Part shown: piece by piece, positions 24,011-37,553 of the stretch | How the letters are laid out: each line of letters starts with the position of its first letter | How positions within the stretch are numbered: position 1 is the first letter of the stretch | Assembly (NCBI GenBank): GCA_017871115.1 | Contig: JAFCIZ010000006.1 | Location: 1,364,001 to 1,428,000 of the forward strand | From: Cunninghamella blakesleeana | Taxonomy: Eukaryota; Mucoromycota; Mucoromycetes; Mucorales; Cunninghamellaceae | Length of the DNA: 64,000 nucleotides | Reading direction: 5' to 3' | Notes under the pieces: generated by a model | Databases searched by the model: none | What the model saw: only the letters and a program-made list of their open reading frames with translations | What the model was told of the DNA's origin: nothing | Position numbers and translations under genes: made by a program

Positions 24011-24393
24011 ACATTTCTATTTATGCATTTTTTGCTCCATGTACATATTTTTTATATAACTGATAGTTTCTTTATAATTATTTATTTTTGAATATATGAC
24101 CTCTTTTTATTTTATTTTTTTACCCTTATTGATAATCCTATTATTGATGTGATTATATATTTATGTAATCATATAATTATATAAATAAATAAGTTGGTGA
24201 TACATATATATTTAAAAAACAAAAAAAGAAGAGATGTGTATAGATATATTTATATATGTATATGTGTAAATACATTTTTTTATTATTACTATTGCAAGAT
24301 GATGATATTATTACATGTTTTATTATTATAATTATTTTTGTGGTTGTTGTTTGTTGATTATTATATACATGTTTTAATATCTACATATATAGT
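24011..24393. other. convergent 3' intergenic region
   Basis: This 383-bp AT-rich region between the P450 (+) and the eIF4E-family gene (-) should hold both 3' UTRs. No other feature is visible. Confidence 0.5.
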
Positions 24394-25945
24394 TCATCGG
24401 AAAACATCAGTATTTCTAAAACTTGAATTATCTCTAAGAGCAACATTATGAGATTTGTATTCCATGGTGGTATCTTGAGGTAAATTCAATACTCGTTTAA
24501 TTGTGTCTCTATAATAGAAATCTATGAGTACGAGGTTTTTTTTTTTTTTTTCTTAAATGTGTAATCAAAAGGTTTTACATATTTTTTCTCTCTTACCTAA
24601 TTTTTAAATTGATTCTTCCATTTGAAGCAGTTTTATTCCAAACGGATATAATATCTTCAGAATTACGAATAGATAAAACAGCACCGCAAATTTCATCTTG
24701 TACATCAAATTGATCACCAATCATAGCCAAAACTAAGTCTTCCCAATAACGACTAGCCAACCCCTTTTTCAAACGAACAATCCATTTCCCACCTTGAATA
24801 TTTGTATCATCTTCCCACATTGGTCTTATTCCATGTTTAAAAAGGTGATAATCACTGATGGTAGGTAATTCATGTGGTCTTTTTAAATGAGAATACACTG
24901 CCCAAAACTCTTCAACCTAAATAATAAAAAAATAACAAGAATAATAAATGAAGAGGAGGATGGTTAATGGAAATTTATTTTTTAAATCATTTCCCCCTTT
25001 TCCTTGAAAAGAAAAATGTAAAGAAAAAAGCTCTTTTTTTTTTTAATGATCATTCTTTTTATTATGTATATACATATACATATACATATATATATATTAT
25101 GTTGCTATTCATATTGCTACTATTAAAGTTGATGAAGATAATGTTGCTATTGCTGGAGATGTAGATGATTTTTCTTTATAACTTTCCTTTACTCCCTTTC
25201 CCACTCTACCTCCTTATTTTCCTCGTTCTCTAACCTTTTTATTTTAATAATCATTATTTTTCTTCTCTACTCTTGTATAAAGTTGTCGTATATTGCTATT
25301 ACTTCTGTTGGTGATAATGATTAGATGATATCTTTTTTGTATTTTATTTATTATTTCTCTACTTGTAATTATTTTCATTAACATTCACTGCTTTTTTTTT
25401 CTTTCCTTCTACTACCGCCACTGCTACTGCTATTACTGGTAGTGATGGTAATAATAGTAATGGTAGTAGTGGTAGCGGTGATAGTGATGGTGATGGTGAT
25501 TAGTTTATGCTCTTTGTTTTTTATTATCATCTACTTTTATATCATTTTCCTGCCCTTCCCATTTTTTTTTTCCACTCTCACTTTGCTATTATATATAATA
25601 AGTTGACAGTGATTGTTTTTCCATAATACAAACATATATTACATTGTTGTTCTTGTTGTTGTTGATTATGATGATTTTTTTTTTCTTTTGTTATAGGTAG
25701 TATATATGATCATTTTTTTTTTCCTATTGTATTTGATATTATCCTTCCTATATATATAAACTTACCGATGAAAAAGTAGAGATTTGTTTCATGTTGCCTT
25801 CATAGTTTGTTATTTTAGATCCAGGTGATCGATGCATAAACCAAAACACCCAAGAATAATGAAGTAAATGTTGTGATGTGGTGGTAGTATCTTTTTTATT
25901 GTTGTCAAGGTTTGTAGAAGAGGATAAAGCTGTCATAGGACTCAT
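24394..25945 (-). CDS. eIF4E-family cap-binding protein, class II (4EHP/eIF4E2-like)
   Basis: Three exons (25766..25945, 24597..24916, 24394..24508) give 204 residues. The order HLLHYSWVFWF, MKQISTFSSVEEFWAVY, GIRPMWEDD, GGKWIVRLKKG, WEDLVLAMIGDQF and ICGAVLSIR is that of eIF4E. Details such as the LNLP and MEYKSH ending match class II members (4EHP, plant nCBP) better than the general initiation factor. These proteins bind the m7G cap of mRNA and usually repress translation by competing with eIF4E. Cap-stacking and phosphate-binding positions appear conserved. The first intron is 849 nt, several times longer than the other introns in the window. Assignment to class II is from sequence memory, not an alignment. 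Confidence 0.92.
24917..25765 (-). other. unusually long intron (849 nt) with trinucleotide inverted repeat
   Basis: The intron lies between exons 1 and 2 of the eIF4E-family gene, at a boundary that is continuous in the protein family (TFSS/VEEF). It contains a stretch at about 25407-25503 of ACT/TGC-type trinucleotides followed by their approximate complement (GGT, AGT, GAT units). The two arms can form an imperfect hairpin. No additional exon or snoRNA-like element is evident. Confidence 0.6.
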
Positions 25946-26863
25946 TAATGTTTATTTATGGTATATAGTTTTATATATAAATAACTTGAAAAAAAAACGT
26001 TGTTTTATATGTATATGTAAAATTGTTGTTGTTGTTGTTGTATATATAAAGCGTTGTATGTATGATTTAACTATTAAAAAAAAACCAGCTATTGTTCAAG
26101 AAAGAAAAGAGAAAAAGGAGAAAAATATTTAGCACTTGATTTTTTTTTTTTTCCATCCGTAATTTATTTTATTATTTTTATGATTGTCTAAATCTTTTAT
26201 AGCTTACAGTATAAATAAATGGATATAAATATATATTATAAAATAAAACAATATATATATATATTATACTTTTTTAAGAGTAAAAAAAAAAAAAGAAAGA
26301 AACGAGTGGAAAAGGGCAAAGAAAAAAAAGCTCAGAAGGTATTTAAAATAAAGTAGTTTTAGTAAAAGCAGTCAATACAAAAAAAAAAAATCATTTTAAA
26401 TCAAGATAATAAATTAAGGTATATGCAACATTAAAATAAATAAACTTTTATTATTATTATTATAAATAAAATATTAAAATGGATGATGATGATGATGATA
26501 ATGATAATGATTAAAATTAAATAAAGATATATATAAAAAAAAATAAAAAATGATCATAAAAAAGTAGGCATATTTTTATATTAAATGGAATAAATTATAT
26601 TAAAAAAAAGAAAAGAAAAAAAAAGATAGAGGAATAATAAAAAAAAAGAAGATATATAATTTTTTTTTTTTTTGGTTATATATATTTTTAATTTTTTTTT
26701 GCAAGTGTCTTTCTTTTTTTTTTTTTTAATTAATTAGGGTATAGACAAAATATAAAAAAAAAAAAGGTGAAATAAATATAAAAAAAATGTACAAATAAAT
26801 AAAAAGAATAGAGGAGGGGAAGGGGAATATAAAGATATATATATATATATATATTAAAAAAAA
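25946..26863. other. intergenic, 0.9 kb
   Basis: This is the promoter side of the eIF4E-family gene and the 3' flank of the coiled-coil gene, both on the minus strand. It holds (GTT)n at about 26020-26041, (GAT)n at about 26481-26512, and many A/T homopolymers. No gene is visible. Confidence 0.5.
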
Positions 26864-27565
26864 TTATTGGACAAATAAAGAAGGATCAACGCAAGTATCT
26901 TGAGAAGGATAATAATAAAAAGAATCCATTAAAAAGAGGTCATTAGGATCAACAAGTTGTTGTTGTGGTGGTTGAAAAAAATCCATACATTCAAAAAAAG
27001 AATCTTGAGGAGAGTTAAAAAAAGAAGTTTGATGAGAAGGAGGGGGAGAAATGATTAAAGAAGAATTAGTGGTAGCAATTGAAGAAGTAGGTGAAGAAAC
27101 GGTCATTAAGGTGGGAGAAGAAGTAGGAGAAGAGGTGTTATTTCTTAATTCAGATAATCTTGCTTCTAATTTTTTAATTTTACGATCCAAATGAACAACT
27201 TGTAAACCAAGATCATCGTAAGCAGCCAATAATTCTTTTTCTTTTGGGGTTAAGCGAGTAGCAGAATAGTCCTTATCCAAGTCAGGTTTGCTTGAAGTGT
27301 AGGCCAATTGAAGACTGTCGAAATGAACAATGATGGTAGCTAAAGAATCATAGGTAAATTGCAACTCAGATGATAAACGTTCCATTTCATCTTTTTTAGG
27401 TTCCGTCAATTTCTTTTTTTGCTGTTGGTGGCTAAGTTTGTCGGAGTATGTTTTGCTTTGAACTTTTTGAATTTTTCCATTTTTACGTGGTGATCGTTGG
27501 ATAGCCCATTTTAATGTTTTAGATTGATTTTTAGAAGAAAGGGTAGTAGTAGTAGTAGAAGGCAT
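26864..27565 (-). CDS. unknown protein with central coiled coil
   Basis: A single open frame of 233 residues with no intron. I do not recognise it. Residues 1-60 are basic with a Thr run near the start. Residues about 60-140 are predicted helical and heptad-like (EMERLSSELQFTYDSL, DLGLQVVHLDRKIKKLEARL), suggesting a coiled coil or dimerisation segment. The rest is Ser/Thr/Pro-rich, ending in an aromatic and Asp-rich tail (SFFECMDFFQ, DLFLMDSFYYYP). The mix of a basic start, a coiled coil and an acidic-aromatic tail would fit a regulatory protein, but that is speculation. Codon use matches the neighbours and the length is well above chance for this AT-rich DNA. A TATATAAAA-like element lies about 140 bp upstream on the minus strand (near 27703-27713). 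Confidence 0.7.
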   Translation of the reverse strand: MPSTTTTTLSSKNQSKTLKWAIQRSPRKNGKIQKVQSKTYSDKLSHQQQKKKLTEPKKDEMERLSSELQFTYDSLATIIVHFDSLQLAYTSSKPDLDKDYSATRLTPKEKELLAAYDDLGLQVVHLDRKIKKLEARLSELRNNTSSPTSSPTLMTVSSPTSSIATTNSSLIISPPPSHQTSFFNSPQDSFFECMDFFQPPQQQLVDPNDLFLMDSFYYYPSQDTCVDPSLFVQ

Positions 27566-30500
27566 TATTATAATAATTAAAATTTAAAAAAAAAAGGTAT
27601 AAATATAAAGTTATATAAAGTATTAAAAAAAAAAATAGAAAAAGTGTGTTGTTGAAAAAAAAAGGGAAGAAAAGAAGAAAGAAATGAAAAAAAAAGGTTC
27701 GCTATTTATATAAAATCAAAAAAAAAAAAAGGGAGGGAGTTTGTTACACAATTGTTACTCCCAAAATATATATTTTTTATTTTTTTTATTTATTTTTTTC
27801 ACTTATGACCTAAAAGGCAACAACCCGATATATGAAGTCATTCTTGGCCAAGATTTTTTTATTTTGTCATCATTTCTCCCCACAGGTTTAAAAATACACA
27901 TACATTTAAGCGGACATTTTTTTTTTCTCTCTCCCTTTCATTTTAAAAAAAAAAAAAACTACGTCATATCGTTTTAACATTTTTTATACTTTACTACTTT
28001 ATTCTTTTTTACTTTTGTTTTTACTTTAAAGACACTTTTTTATTTTTAATAGTTTATTTTAATCCGATCCGAAGTTGTCCGTTTAGAGTTGTACATTTGT
28101 GTAATGGAAAGAATAAAAGTGTTTTTCCATATATTTAAATTTGTCATTCAATTACCTAATTGATGATCCATTTAAGGTTTAAACTTTAACTTATAACCTT
28201 AATATAAAAAAAGATGATCTCATAAAAAAAGAATTTTTATTTTTTGCCATCCTCCCTTGAATGTATTAAAAAAAGAATTTCCATCCTATTTTTATTCTTA
28301 AAAAAATATAAAAATAAATATATTTAATAAAAGAAAAAAATATAAATGAAAAAGAAACATAAAAAAATTAAAAATAAATACAAGAAACAGATTGATATAA
28401 AAAGCTTTTTTTACAAGATTTCTTGGTAGGTGGTACAATTTAAAAAAAAAAAAATTGTAAAGTTACCATAACGGAACATGCTTTGAGGTATCGGCTTAAC
28501 TTTTGATTGGTTCTTTTAATTTTGGTCGGCTCTTTTCCAATACAGGTTCGATCATCATTATTTTTTCTCATCATCATCATATTGTCATCATTTAAAGTGT
28601 GATGTAACTATCCAAATATAGAAATTCATTGGAAAAAAAATTTAGTAATTGATTTTTTTATGAACAATAAAGGGTCTTTTTCTCTTTTTCTTTTTTTGTT
28701 AATTGACCACCATTTTGTTAATATCACGATTAATTTAAAAAAATACTTGGCCTGTTCTCTCCTTATTTTTTTTTTTTTTAAAAAAAAAAAGGAAAATCCA
28801 GTTTATTGGTAAAAAGACTTTTTTAATAAAAAACCCTTTTCCACTTTTTTTTTTTTTTTTTTTTTTCTACTGTGGCTTGATATTCCTTGGTTTTTTTTTT
28901 TCTTGGTATTTTTATTTTTATCTTTTTTTTTTTAAAAAAAAAGGTATAAATATGATTCTTTATAACTTTTATTTCTTTCTTTCTTTCTTTTTTTTTTCTT
29001 TTTGCTTTTTTCCATACTTTACTTGTACTTTTACTTTTTTTCATACTTTACTTTTTTTCATACTTTACTTTTACTTTTCATATTTTACTTGTACTTTTTC
29101 ATATTTAACTTGTACATTTTCATATTTAACTTGTATTTTTTCTTCTTTTACAAGCTCTTTTTTTTATGATTTTGAAGTCTTTATTTTATTTTATATAAAA
29201 AAAAATAAAGCATCGTCAATTTATAATCACTATAATACTTATAGTGATGATATTATATAGTATATACTATTGTTGAGTTGAATATATGTATAGTATGGTT
29301 TTATCAAAAAAAATACTTTTTTTTTTTTTACTTTGTTCTGACTGCCAAGCAGTGATAAAAATAGAACTGACGTAAATATCGATTTTTAAGTATGATATCA
29401 TCCTTACTATATATGGGCATATGCCTATATAACAAGTCCATGATGTATAAAAATGGTTGCACCCGAGTGTTATGGTCGTACCCGGGGACTTTATAAATAC
29501 TTTTCCCACGTGTAACCTACTTTTGGTAACGAACCGATACTTTTTCTTTTTTCCCCAATCCCCAACCATTTATTTTTGCTCCTTAAAAGAAACTCGTTTT
29601 TATAACGATTTTCTTCTTGATTGACATAATAATGTTCTTATATTATTATTGACTTGCATCATTATTTTCTTTTCCTCTCCTTTTTCTTGTCAACAACAAT
29701 AACAACGTTTGTTTTTACATGTTTTTTTTTTTTTAAAAAAAAAAACGTGTACAACCACCGATGATAAAATGACGACATGGTGCTGTCGTAGGAGTTTTAA
29801 AATAGGTGATGTCAATACACTTTTTTAATTTCATACGTCTCTTGGTATTTACGTACTTTTGTAAAATGAAATGACGTTTTATACATACATAATACAATAT
29901 CATTATATCATCATATCTTTTTATGATAAAACATTTTAGCCATTTTTTTTTATAAACATTTTATTTTTTAATATTTTGTATATTTTTCAAAAAGTTCATA
30001 TTATTTCTTTATTGTATTACAAATTGAAAGGATTTGTTGTTTATTTTTATTAAAAAAGCATAGTAATAATAATAATAATAATAATATTAATACTAATAAT
30101 AAAAAAAAAAAGATTTACCAAACACACGGATCACCATGATTGTATTTTAAAATAGATAAAGTTTATTTTATTTTTATTTTTATTAAAAAAGAAAAAGAAA
30201 AAAAGAAATAATATGTATAGAAAGAATTCTTTCTAAATAAAGTATATAAAATAAACTCGCAGTCTCCAAAAACTTTCTTCGGTGATTAAATGTTTATTAC
30301 CAAACTACGTAATCGAAAATAAATAAAAAATTTGTTACTCTATTCCCTAGTGATTGTTGTTTTTTATTTTGTATTGGTTATGACTTCATACTTGGTAATA
30401 GTGTCTTATCGTTTTCTATATGTAGATTAATTTATGACATTGATGAAAATCATTCTTTGCTAAACTTTTTTTTTTTTAATGTCTTCATTTTAAAAGTATC

Positions 30501-30835
30501 AGATTGTCATTAAAAATATATATACATATGATTATCGTTTTTAAAAGATTATCATTCTAAAATAGGAATATCTGATAAAGATGAATTCTATTTTGCCAAT
30601 CAAATTAAATTTTTTATTTTGAATGAGAAAAAAAATAAAAGGTAAATAATATTAACTAAATGTGTAAAAATAAAAAAAAAGAAAACTAGGAAAAAAAATT
30701 GATATAAAAATGATCTAATTTATACATACATATATGATTTAAACAGCAACAAAAAAAAAAAAAAAAGGATAGGAAAAATAAACTACAGTATATATATAAT
30801 TTCATTTTTTTTTATTTTTTTCAAATCCACTTTTT
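27566..30835. other. 3.3-kb gene-poor stretch
   Basis: This is the largest interval without a supported gene. It is dominated by A/T homopolymers. Several less AT-rich islands stand out: about 28055-28110, 28470-28560, 29330-29570 and 29740-29810. I tested these by eye for tRNA A/B boxes, U snRNA signatures and conserved protein translations and found none. A tandem T-rich repeat is listed separately. The right end contains the 3' flank of the GGC1 gene. Confidence 0.5.
29012..29142. repeat. tandem repeat of CATA(C/T)TTnACTTGTACTTTT-type units
   Basis: About six or seven imperfect units of 18-21 bp lie head to tail in a pyrimidine-rich stretch. The later copies (29090-29140) are most alike. 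The block translates into a Phe/Thr/Cys-repeat frame, but this is a by-product of the repeat rather than a gene. Confidence 0.7.
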
Positions 30836-32198
30836 TTAAGCAATGATTTCTTGTTTTTCACCCTTAATCATACGATCAAATACAGGAATTAATTGTTGAG
30901 CAACAGTGAAACTGAAAATTAATTTAGGACCAACCTATAAAAGTACAATAAAAATAAAAATTAGATTATGATCATCTTTTTTCACTTTTTTTTTTTAATA
31001 GTATCATCTATCTATCCATCTAATATGTTTTCATAAAAAAACTTACCACTAAAATCTTGGGAGTCAAACCTTTAAAGAAGCCACCAAAACCTTCTTGTTT
31101 AATTAAATTCTTGATGATATTAACACCGGATTCAGGGTTATCAAAGTTACGGTTTTGAATACGAGTTTTCACTACATCCAAAGGAGCAGCTACGGTAATA
31201 GAAGCCACAGCACCACCAATAGAGGCACAGAAGTTTTGGAAAAAGGTAGCTTGGTTATAATTATCTAAATGGAACATGTATTCTTTTACAAAAGCAGAAC
31301 CACCGAATAAAGCAAAAGAACCAGGTGCATTACGAGCAGCAGTCCATCCAGCACCACGATATAAGCCCATACCTTCATCACGAACAATAGTTAAGAAACC
31401 ACGACCACGGAAGGCTTCGGGATTGGTTTGTCTTTTAATTTTTAATACATCTAAAGGTAAAAGAGCAATTTCACCAATACCTACTAAACTACCAGCTGTG
31501 GCACTCATGATGGTTTTTCCAGTCTTTTCTCCAAAGGCATTGCTAAAGACGGATTTATGGTGCTTTTCTAAATAATCTCTTACAAAAGGTTGTCCTCCAA
31601 ATTTATATACTCGTTGTGCTACTTTATACCCTGCTGCAAATCCAAGACCAGGGAATAATGATGCATATTTTTTTAAAAAGGCTTTATTGGCAGCATCCTA
31701 TTATAATATAGTATATGAAAAAGATAAAGGGAAAATTATTAACGAGTATGAAAAATATATATTGTATATATATACATACATATATACATATATTTTCTTT
31801 TAATATTTATATTACCTTGAATACAACAACTTCCATAGCTGCCTTATTTTGAGAAAAAGTATTTCCAGGAAGGAAGATCTGTATTAAAAATAAAATAGCC
31901 GTAAAAGATTAATCAATGAATAATTATATTTTTTTATTTACATACACAAATACTCCTAGCCATATATATATATATATATGTGTGTGTATACGTTCTTCTC
32001 TCTCTTTCTCTCTTTCTCTCTTCCTCTTGTATACTTATTATTATTATTATCATTTACCTTAGTTTGGTTACTCATAAGACGTTTAGCAACAGTATCAACA
32101 GGATGGAAGAGGAGTAATTCTAAAATACCTGAACTACCACTACCAAGGAAACGAGCAGTACCTGATTCAGATTTACCAGTAGAAATAGGAGGTGACAT
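30836..32198 (-). CDS. GGC1: mitochondrial GTP/GDP carrier (Ggc1/Yhm1)
   Basis: Four exons (32058..32198, 31816..31878, 31047..31697, 30836..30934) give 317 residues, close to the yeast length. The three mitochondrial-carrier signatures are FHPVDTVAKR, LLPLDVLKIK and AAPLDVVKTR. Between them lie blocks typical of Ggc1: LFPGLGFAAGYKVAQRVYK, TAARNAPGSFALFGG and RIQNRNFDNPESG. Ggc1 sits in the inner mitochondrial membrane, imports GTP in exchange for GDP, and is needed for mtDNA maintenance and iron balance in yeast. All introns are phase 0 with standard boundaries. The gene is followed on the same strand by nothing for 3.3 kb. Identification is firm because the Ggc1 blocks are distinct from those of other carriers. 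Confidence 0.95.
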
Positions 32199-32824
32199 GA
32201 CTTATAATTATTTTCTAGTTAGTGGTATGGATTATTTAAAATAAAAAATAAAAATAAAAAAAGAGAAAGAAAGGGGAATAAAAAAACAATGTCCCTGGAG
32301 TGGTTAAAAAAAAAATTTTTTTTCAATGCGGAGATTTAACCCCGCTATTTTTTGACGTTTTGAATTTTTTTAAAAAAAATAAATATATAAAAGTTTGATA
32401 TAGTTGAATCAATATAGTTTATTTCATATCTATAATTATTTTGTTATTGTTAATAATTTTTAGAATTATATAATTACATATATATATGTTTAAGCATTGT
32501 ATTTATTTAATTTTTGTTTTTGTAAAGATAAAATGACTCACATATAATTGAGGTTATTTTAAATGGCGCTTATCTTTTCGTAACACTAACCAACAAAAAA
32601 AAAATCAAACGATCAAAAAAATAAAAAATAAATAGAAACTTCAAAGTAAATCAAATTTGTCAATTTAGTATAATATTTAAACTATGGAAAAAAAACATTC
32701 TCACTCACACTCTTTTCTTTTCTTTTTCTCTCTCTCTCTTTTTTTTTTATTGTTAGTTTTTTTATCAATAGCATTTTTTTTTATCATTAGCACTTTTAAA
32801 AAAAATTGTGATGATAAACAAAAG

Positions 32825-32859
<35 letters not shown>

Positions 32860-32955
32860 AATTGGAATAAATAGATTTTTTTTAAAAAAAAGTAAATGTT
32901 ATATTTATGTGTGTACATGAAATCATATAGTATATTGTGAATATATATTTATAAT
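32199..32955. other. intergenic, 0.75 kb
   Basis: This lies between the start of GGC1 and the stop of the nitronate monooxygenase gene, both minus strand. A/T-rich, with an (AT)n tract at about 32829-32855. It should include the GGC1 promoter. No gene is visible. Confidence 0.5.
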
Positions 32956-34534
<1,579 letters not shown>

Positions 34535-35250
34535 GTTTAATTATGAATATATATTATTTAAATGCGATAAAGTAATAAAAAAATAAAATTAGAAGAAAAG
34601 AAAAAGAAAAAAAAAGGAATGTGGGGTAATTTAAAATAAAAAAATAAAAATGATACACGGCAATTCAAGTCGAATTGCCGTGCTCCATAAACGGGAATAA
34701 ATTTATAAACTCAGCTCAAAGAAAATTTATGACTAATGGGTTTCTGAGCGGACAAATCTTTTTATTTTTGAACCTCTGTTAAAAAGGGTAATATTATGTA
34801 TTAGTGTATTATGTTTTTTTATTTTTATTTTTTTATTTTTAAAGTAAAAGGTATCAACTATAGGAATATTAACAATCGTCTTCCCGCATAATTTTTTTTT
34901 CCTTTTTCCTTTTTTCCATTATCTCGAAAAATAATTTAAATACTCTGACTTTTTTAAAAATTGTAAAATAAATGGTAATGGTTTAAACCTCAGTCATGGT
35001 TGTCTAGTTTTTGAAATAATTTTTTTTTCATCGTGGTTGCTTTGGAATCCTTTGAAAATATACATATTTATCATTATTCTACTATATAATACTTTTTAAA
35101 TTAATAACTCAAACATTTTATATTTTATTCACCTTAAAACAAAAATTGAATTACACGTAGTTCAAATACATATATTTTTTATTCATATTTTTTTAATAGA
35201 TAGGAAAAAATAAAAAAAGGGTAGATAAATAGGTAGGTATTTCATAATAT
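34535..35250. other. intergenic, 0.7 kb
   Basis: This lies between the nitronate monooxygenase start and the aldehyde dehydrogenase stop. At 34664-34683 there is an inverted repeat (acggcaattc / gaattgccgt separated by aagtc), which could be an operator-like or hairpin element about 130 bp upstream of the nitronate monooxygenase start. Otherwise it is AT-rich and featureless. Confidence 0.5.
34657..34683. promoter_or_regulatory. 25-bp inverted repeat upstream of nitronate monooxygenase gene
   Basis: The arms acggcaattc and gaattgccgt are perfect 10-bp complements separated by 5 bp. The position about 125-150 bp before the start codon, and its higher GC content than the surroundings, suggest a binding site for a dimeric regulator or a short hairpin. 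No known fungal motif is assigned. Confidence 0.4.
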
Positions 35251-37433
35251 TTAAATGTCTCTGTTGATGTTGATCTTGACAGATTTGACCTAAATTAAAA
35301 AGTATTAAAAGGAAAATAATTAAGATTAATATTGATAATTAATTTTGCAAAATATATGTATATGTATATAAAAATATTTATTTATTTACCTGGAGATAGT
35401 TTTGTAATGCATATTCACCATTTTCACGGCCAATACCACTTTGTTTGTAACCACCGAAAGGTGTGTTGTAGTCCAATTCATTATAACAGTTAACCCCTAC
35501 ACAATAAAAAGAAAAAGGAAAAAAAAAAAAAACAGATTAGAGCCCGTTTTTTTATTTTTTTTACATGCATTATATATATATATATATATTAAAAGAATAC
35601 TTACAGACGGTACCAGCTTCAATCTTATCAGCAACTTCAACAGCACGAGTAACATTTTCGGTAAAAATAGCAGCGGCTAAACCATAAGTAGTATCATGAG
35701 CTAATTCAACAACGTGATCAATATCCTTGAATTTAGAAATAACAACGACGGGACCAAAGATTTCTTCTTGAACAATCTTCATTTTAGGAGTAACATCAAG
35801 GAAAACAGTGGGTTCAATGAAGTAACCTTTATCACCGAAACGTTTACCACCAGCAGCAACGGTAGCACCTTCAGATTTACCGTGTTCAATATAACTCATG
35901 ATACGATCGTATTGAGTTTGAGAGATTTGAGGACCTTGGTAACTATATCATTTTTTTAGAAAAAAAAAAAGAAAAAGGTAAGTAAAAAAAAGAAAATAAA
36001 AATTGTTTAATAATAAAATTAAGTATATGAATAAAAAACTTACGTAGTTTCATCAAGAGGATCACCAACGCGAGTCTTAGCAGTGAGTTCCTTGAATTTT
36101 TCTACAAACTTATCATAAATACCTTCTTGTACATAAACACGAGAACCAGCACAACAACATTGACCATGATTGAAGAAGATACCATGATGAGCCCATTTGA
36201 CAGCTTTGTCAAGATCAGCATCATCAAAGATAATATTAGGAGATTTACCACCAAGTTCTAAAGTAACCTTCTTGAGATTGGTTTCAGCAGCAGCCTTCAT
36301 GATCAAACGACCAACAGCGGTAGATCCAGTGAAAGCAACTTTACCTACTTTAGGATGGCGGGATAAAGCATCACCGGCAATATGACCATAACCAGTAATG
36401 ATGTTAACAACACCCTAAATAAGTTTTGAAATAATAAAAATGAGTATAAATTATATTGTTTAATACTCGTATAGACGAAAATGATGATGGTTACTTACAG
36501 GAGGGAAACCAGCTTCTTTAATAAGAGAAGCAACCTTAAGTGCTGATAAAGGAGTCAATTCAGAAGTCTTGACAACAATGACGTTACCAGTACATAAAGA
36601 AGGACCAAGTTTCCATGCAAGCATCATAAGAGGGAAATTCCATCTATAATTTTAATAAAAGCAGTAAAGAAAATGAATGGAAAGAACAAGAAAAAGAGCT
36701 GCTGTATTTTTCTTTTATATTTAATTTTTTATTTAATATATGTGGTCACTTACGGGATGATAGCACCACATACACCAATAGGTTCGTATCTAGTATAACT
36801 AAGAGCACCAGGAGTAGGGATAGTTTTACCATGGATCTTATCACAGAAACCGGCATAGTAACGAAGAGTAGTAGCTAAACCTTTTACATCAACAAAACGA
36901 GACATGGAGATACCTATATTTATTTATTTATATATTTATATTATGAGAAAAATAAATAAATACAATTATTATTATTACTATTTTCAAAGCCTAATATTAT
37001 TTTATTTTTATATAAATTATTACCTTTTCCGTTATCCATGGTTTCAATTTGAGCTAATTCTTCAGCGTCACGTTCAATTAATTCACATAACTTTAATAAT
37101 AAACGTTGTCTTTCTAAAGGAGTGGTCTTCTTCCATACTTCATTATAAGCTTTTTCAGCGGCATCGACAGCGATATCAACTTGTTGTTTTTCAGCTATTT
37201 AAAAAAGATAATGATACAGAAATAAAATATATATATTAATAATTATAATGCTATTTATCTTATTATGTACAACTAAAACTTACCGGCTTGAACAGCACAA
37301 ATAACTTCACCAGTAGCAGGGTTGACGGTATCAATGGTATTGGCACCAGCAACAAATTCATTATTAATGAAAAGACCAGTTTGTACTATTTAGTAAAGAC
37401 AAAAAAAAAAAAAGATGAGTATACATCGCGTAA

Positions 37434-37475
<42 letters not shown>

Positions 37476-37553
37476 ATAAAAATAAAATAGAATAAACTTA
37501 CATTTGAGATTATAACCCTTAGCAGTAGTAACGTCAGCAACGAGATTAGTCAT
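35251..37553 (-). CDS. NAD(P)-dependent aldehyde dehydrogenase
   Basis: Nine exons (37502..37553, 37284..37385, 37024..37194, 36754..36913, 36499..36643, 36044..36414, 35605..35942, 35390..35496, 35251..35289) give 494 residues, the normal size of the ALDH1/2-type family. Visible motifs: [23 protein letters not shown] for the cofactor site, the general base Glu263 in [10 protein letters not shown], the nucleophile Cys297 in GQCCCAGSR, and [13 protein letters not shown]. It oxidises aldehydes to acids. The lack of a clear presequence suggests a cytosolic enzyme. Codon use is more biased than in most neighbours, suggesting good expression. The start region is divergent to VPS34 and the intervening promoter DNA is interrupted by a retrotransposon. 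Confidence 0.95.

Noticed and set aside
28540..28560. A ggttcgatc word resembling a tRNA B box.
   Set aside because: No matching A box, acceptor stem or cloverleaf can be drawn around it.
28877..29260. 127-codon open frame rich in Phe, Tyr, Ser and Thr.
   Set aside because: It is produced by the T-rich tandem repeat. There is no codon bias or domain, and the opposite strand is an equally simple Lys-rich frame.
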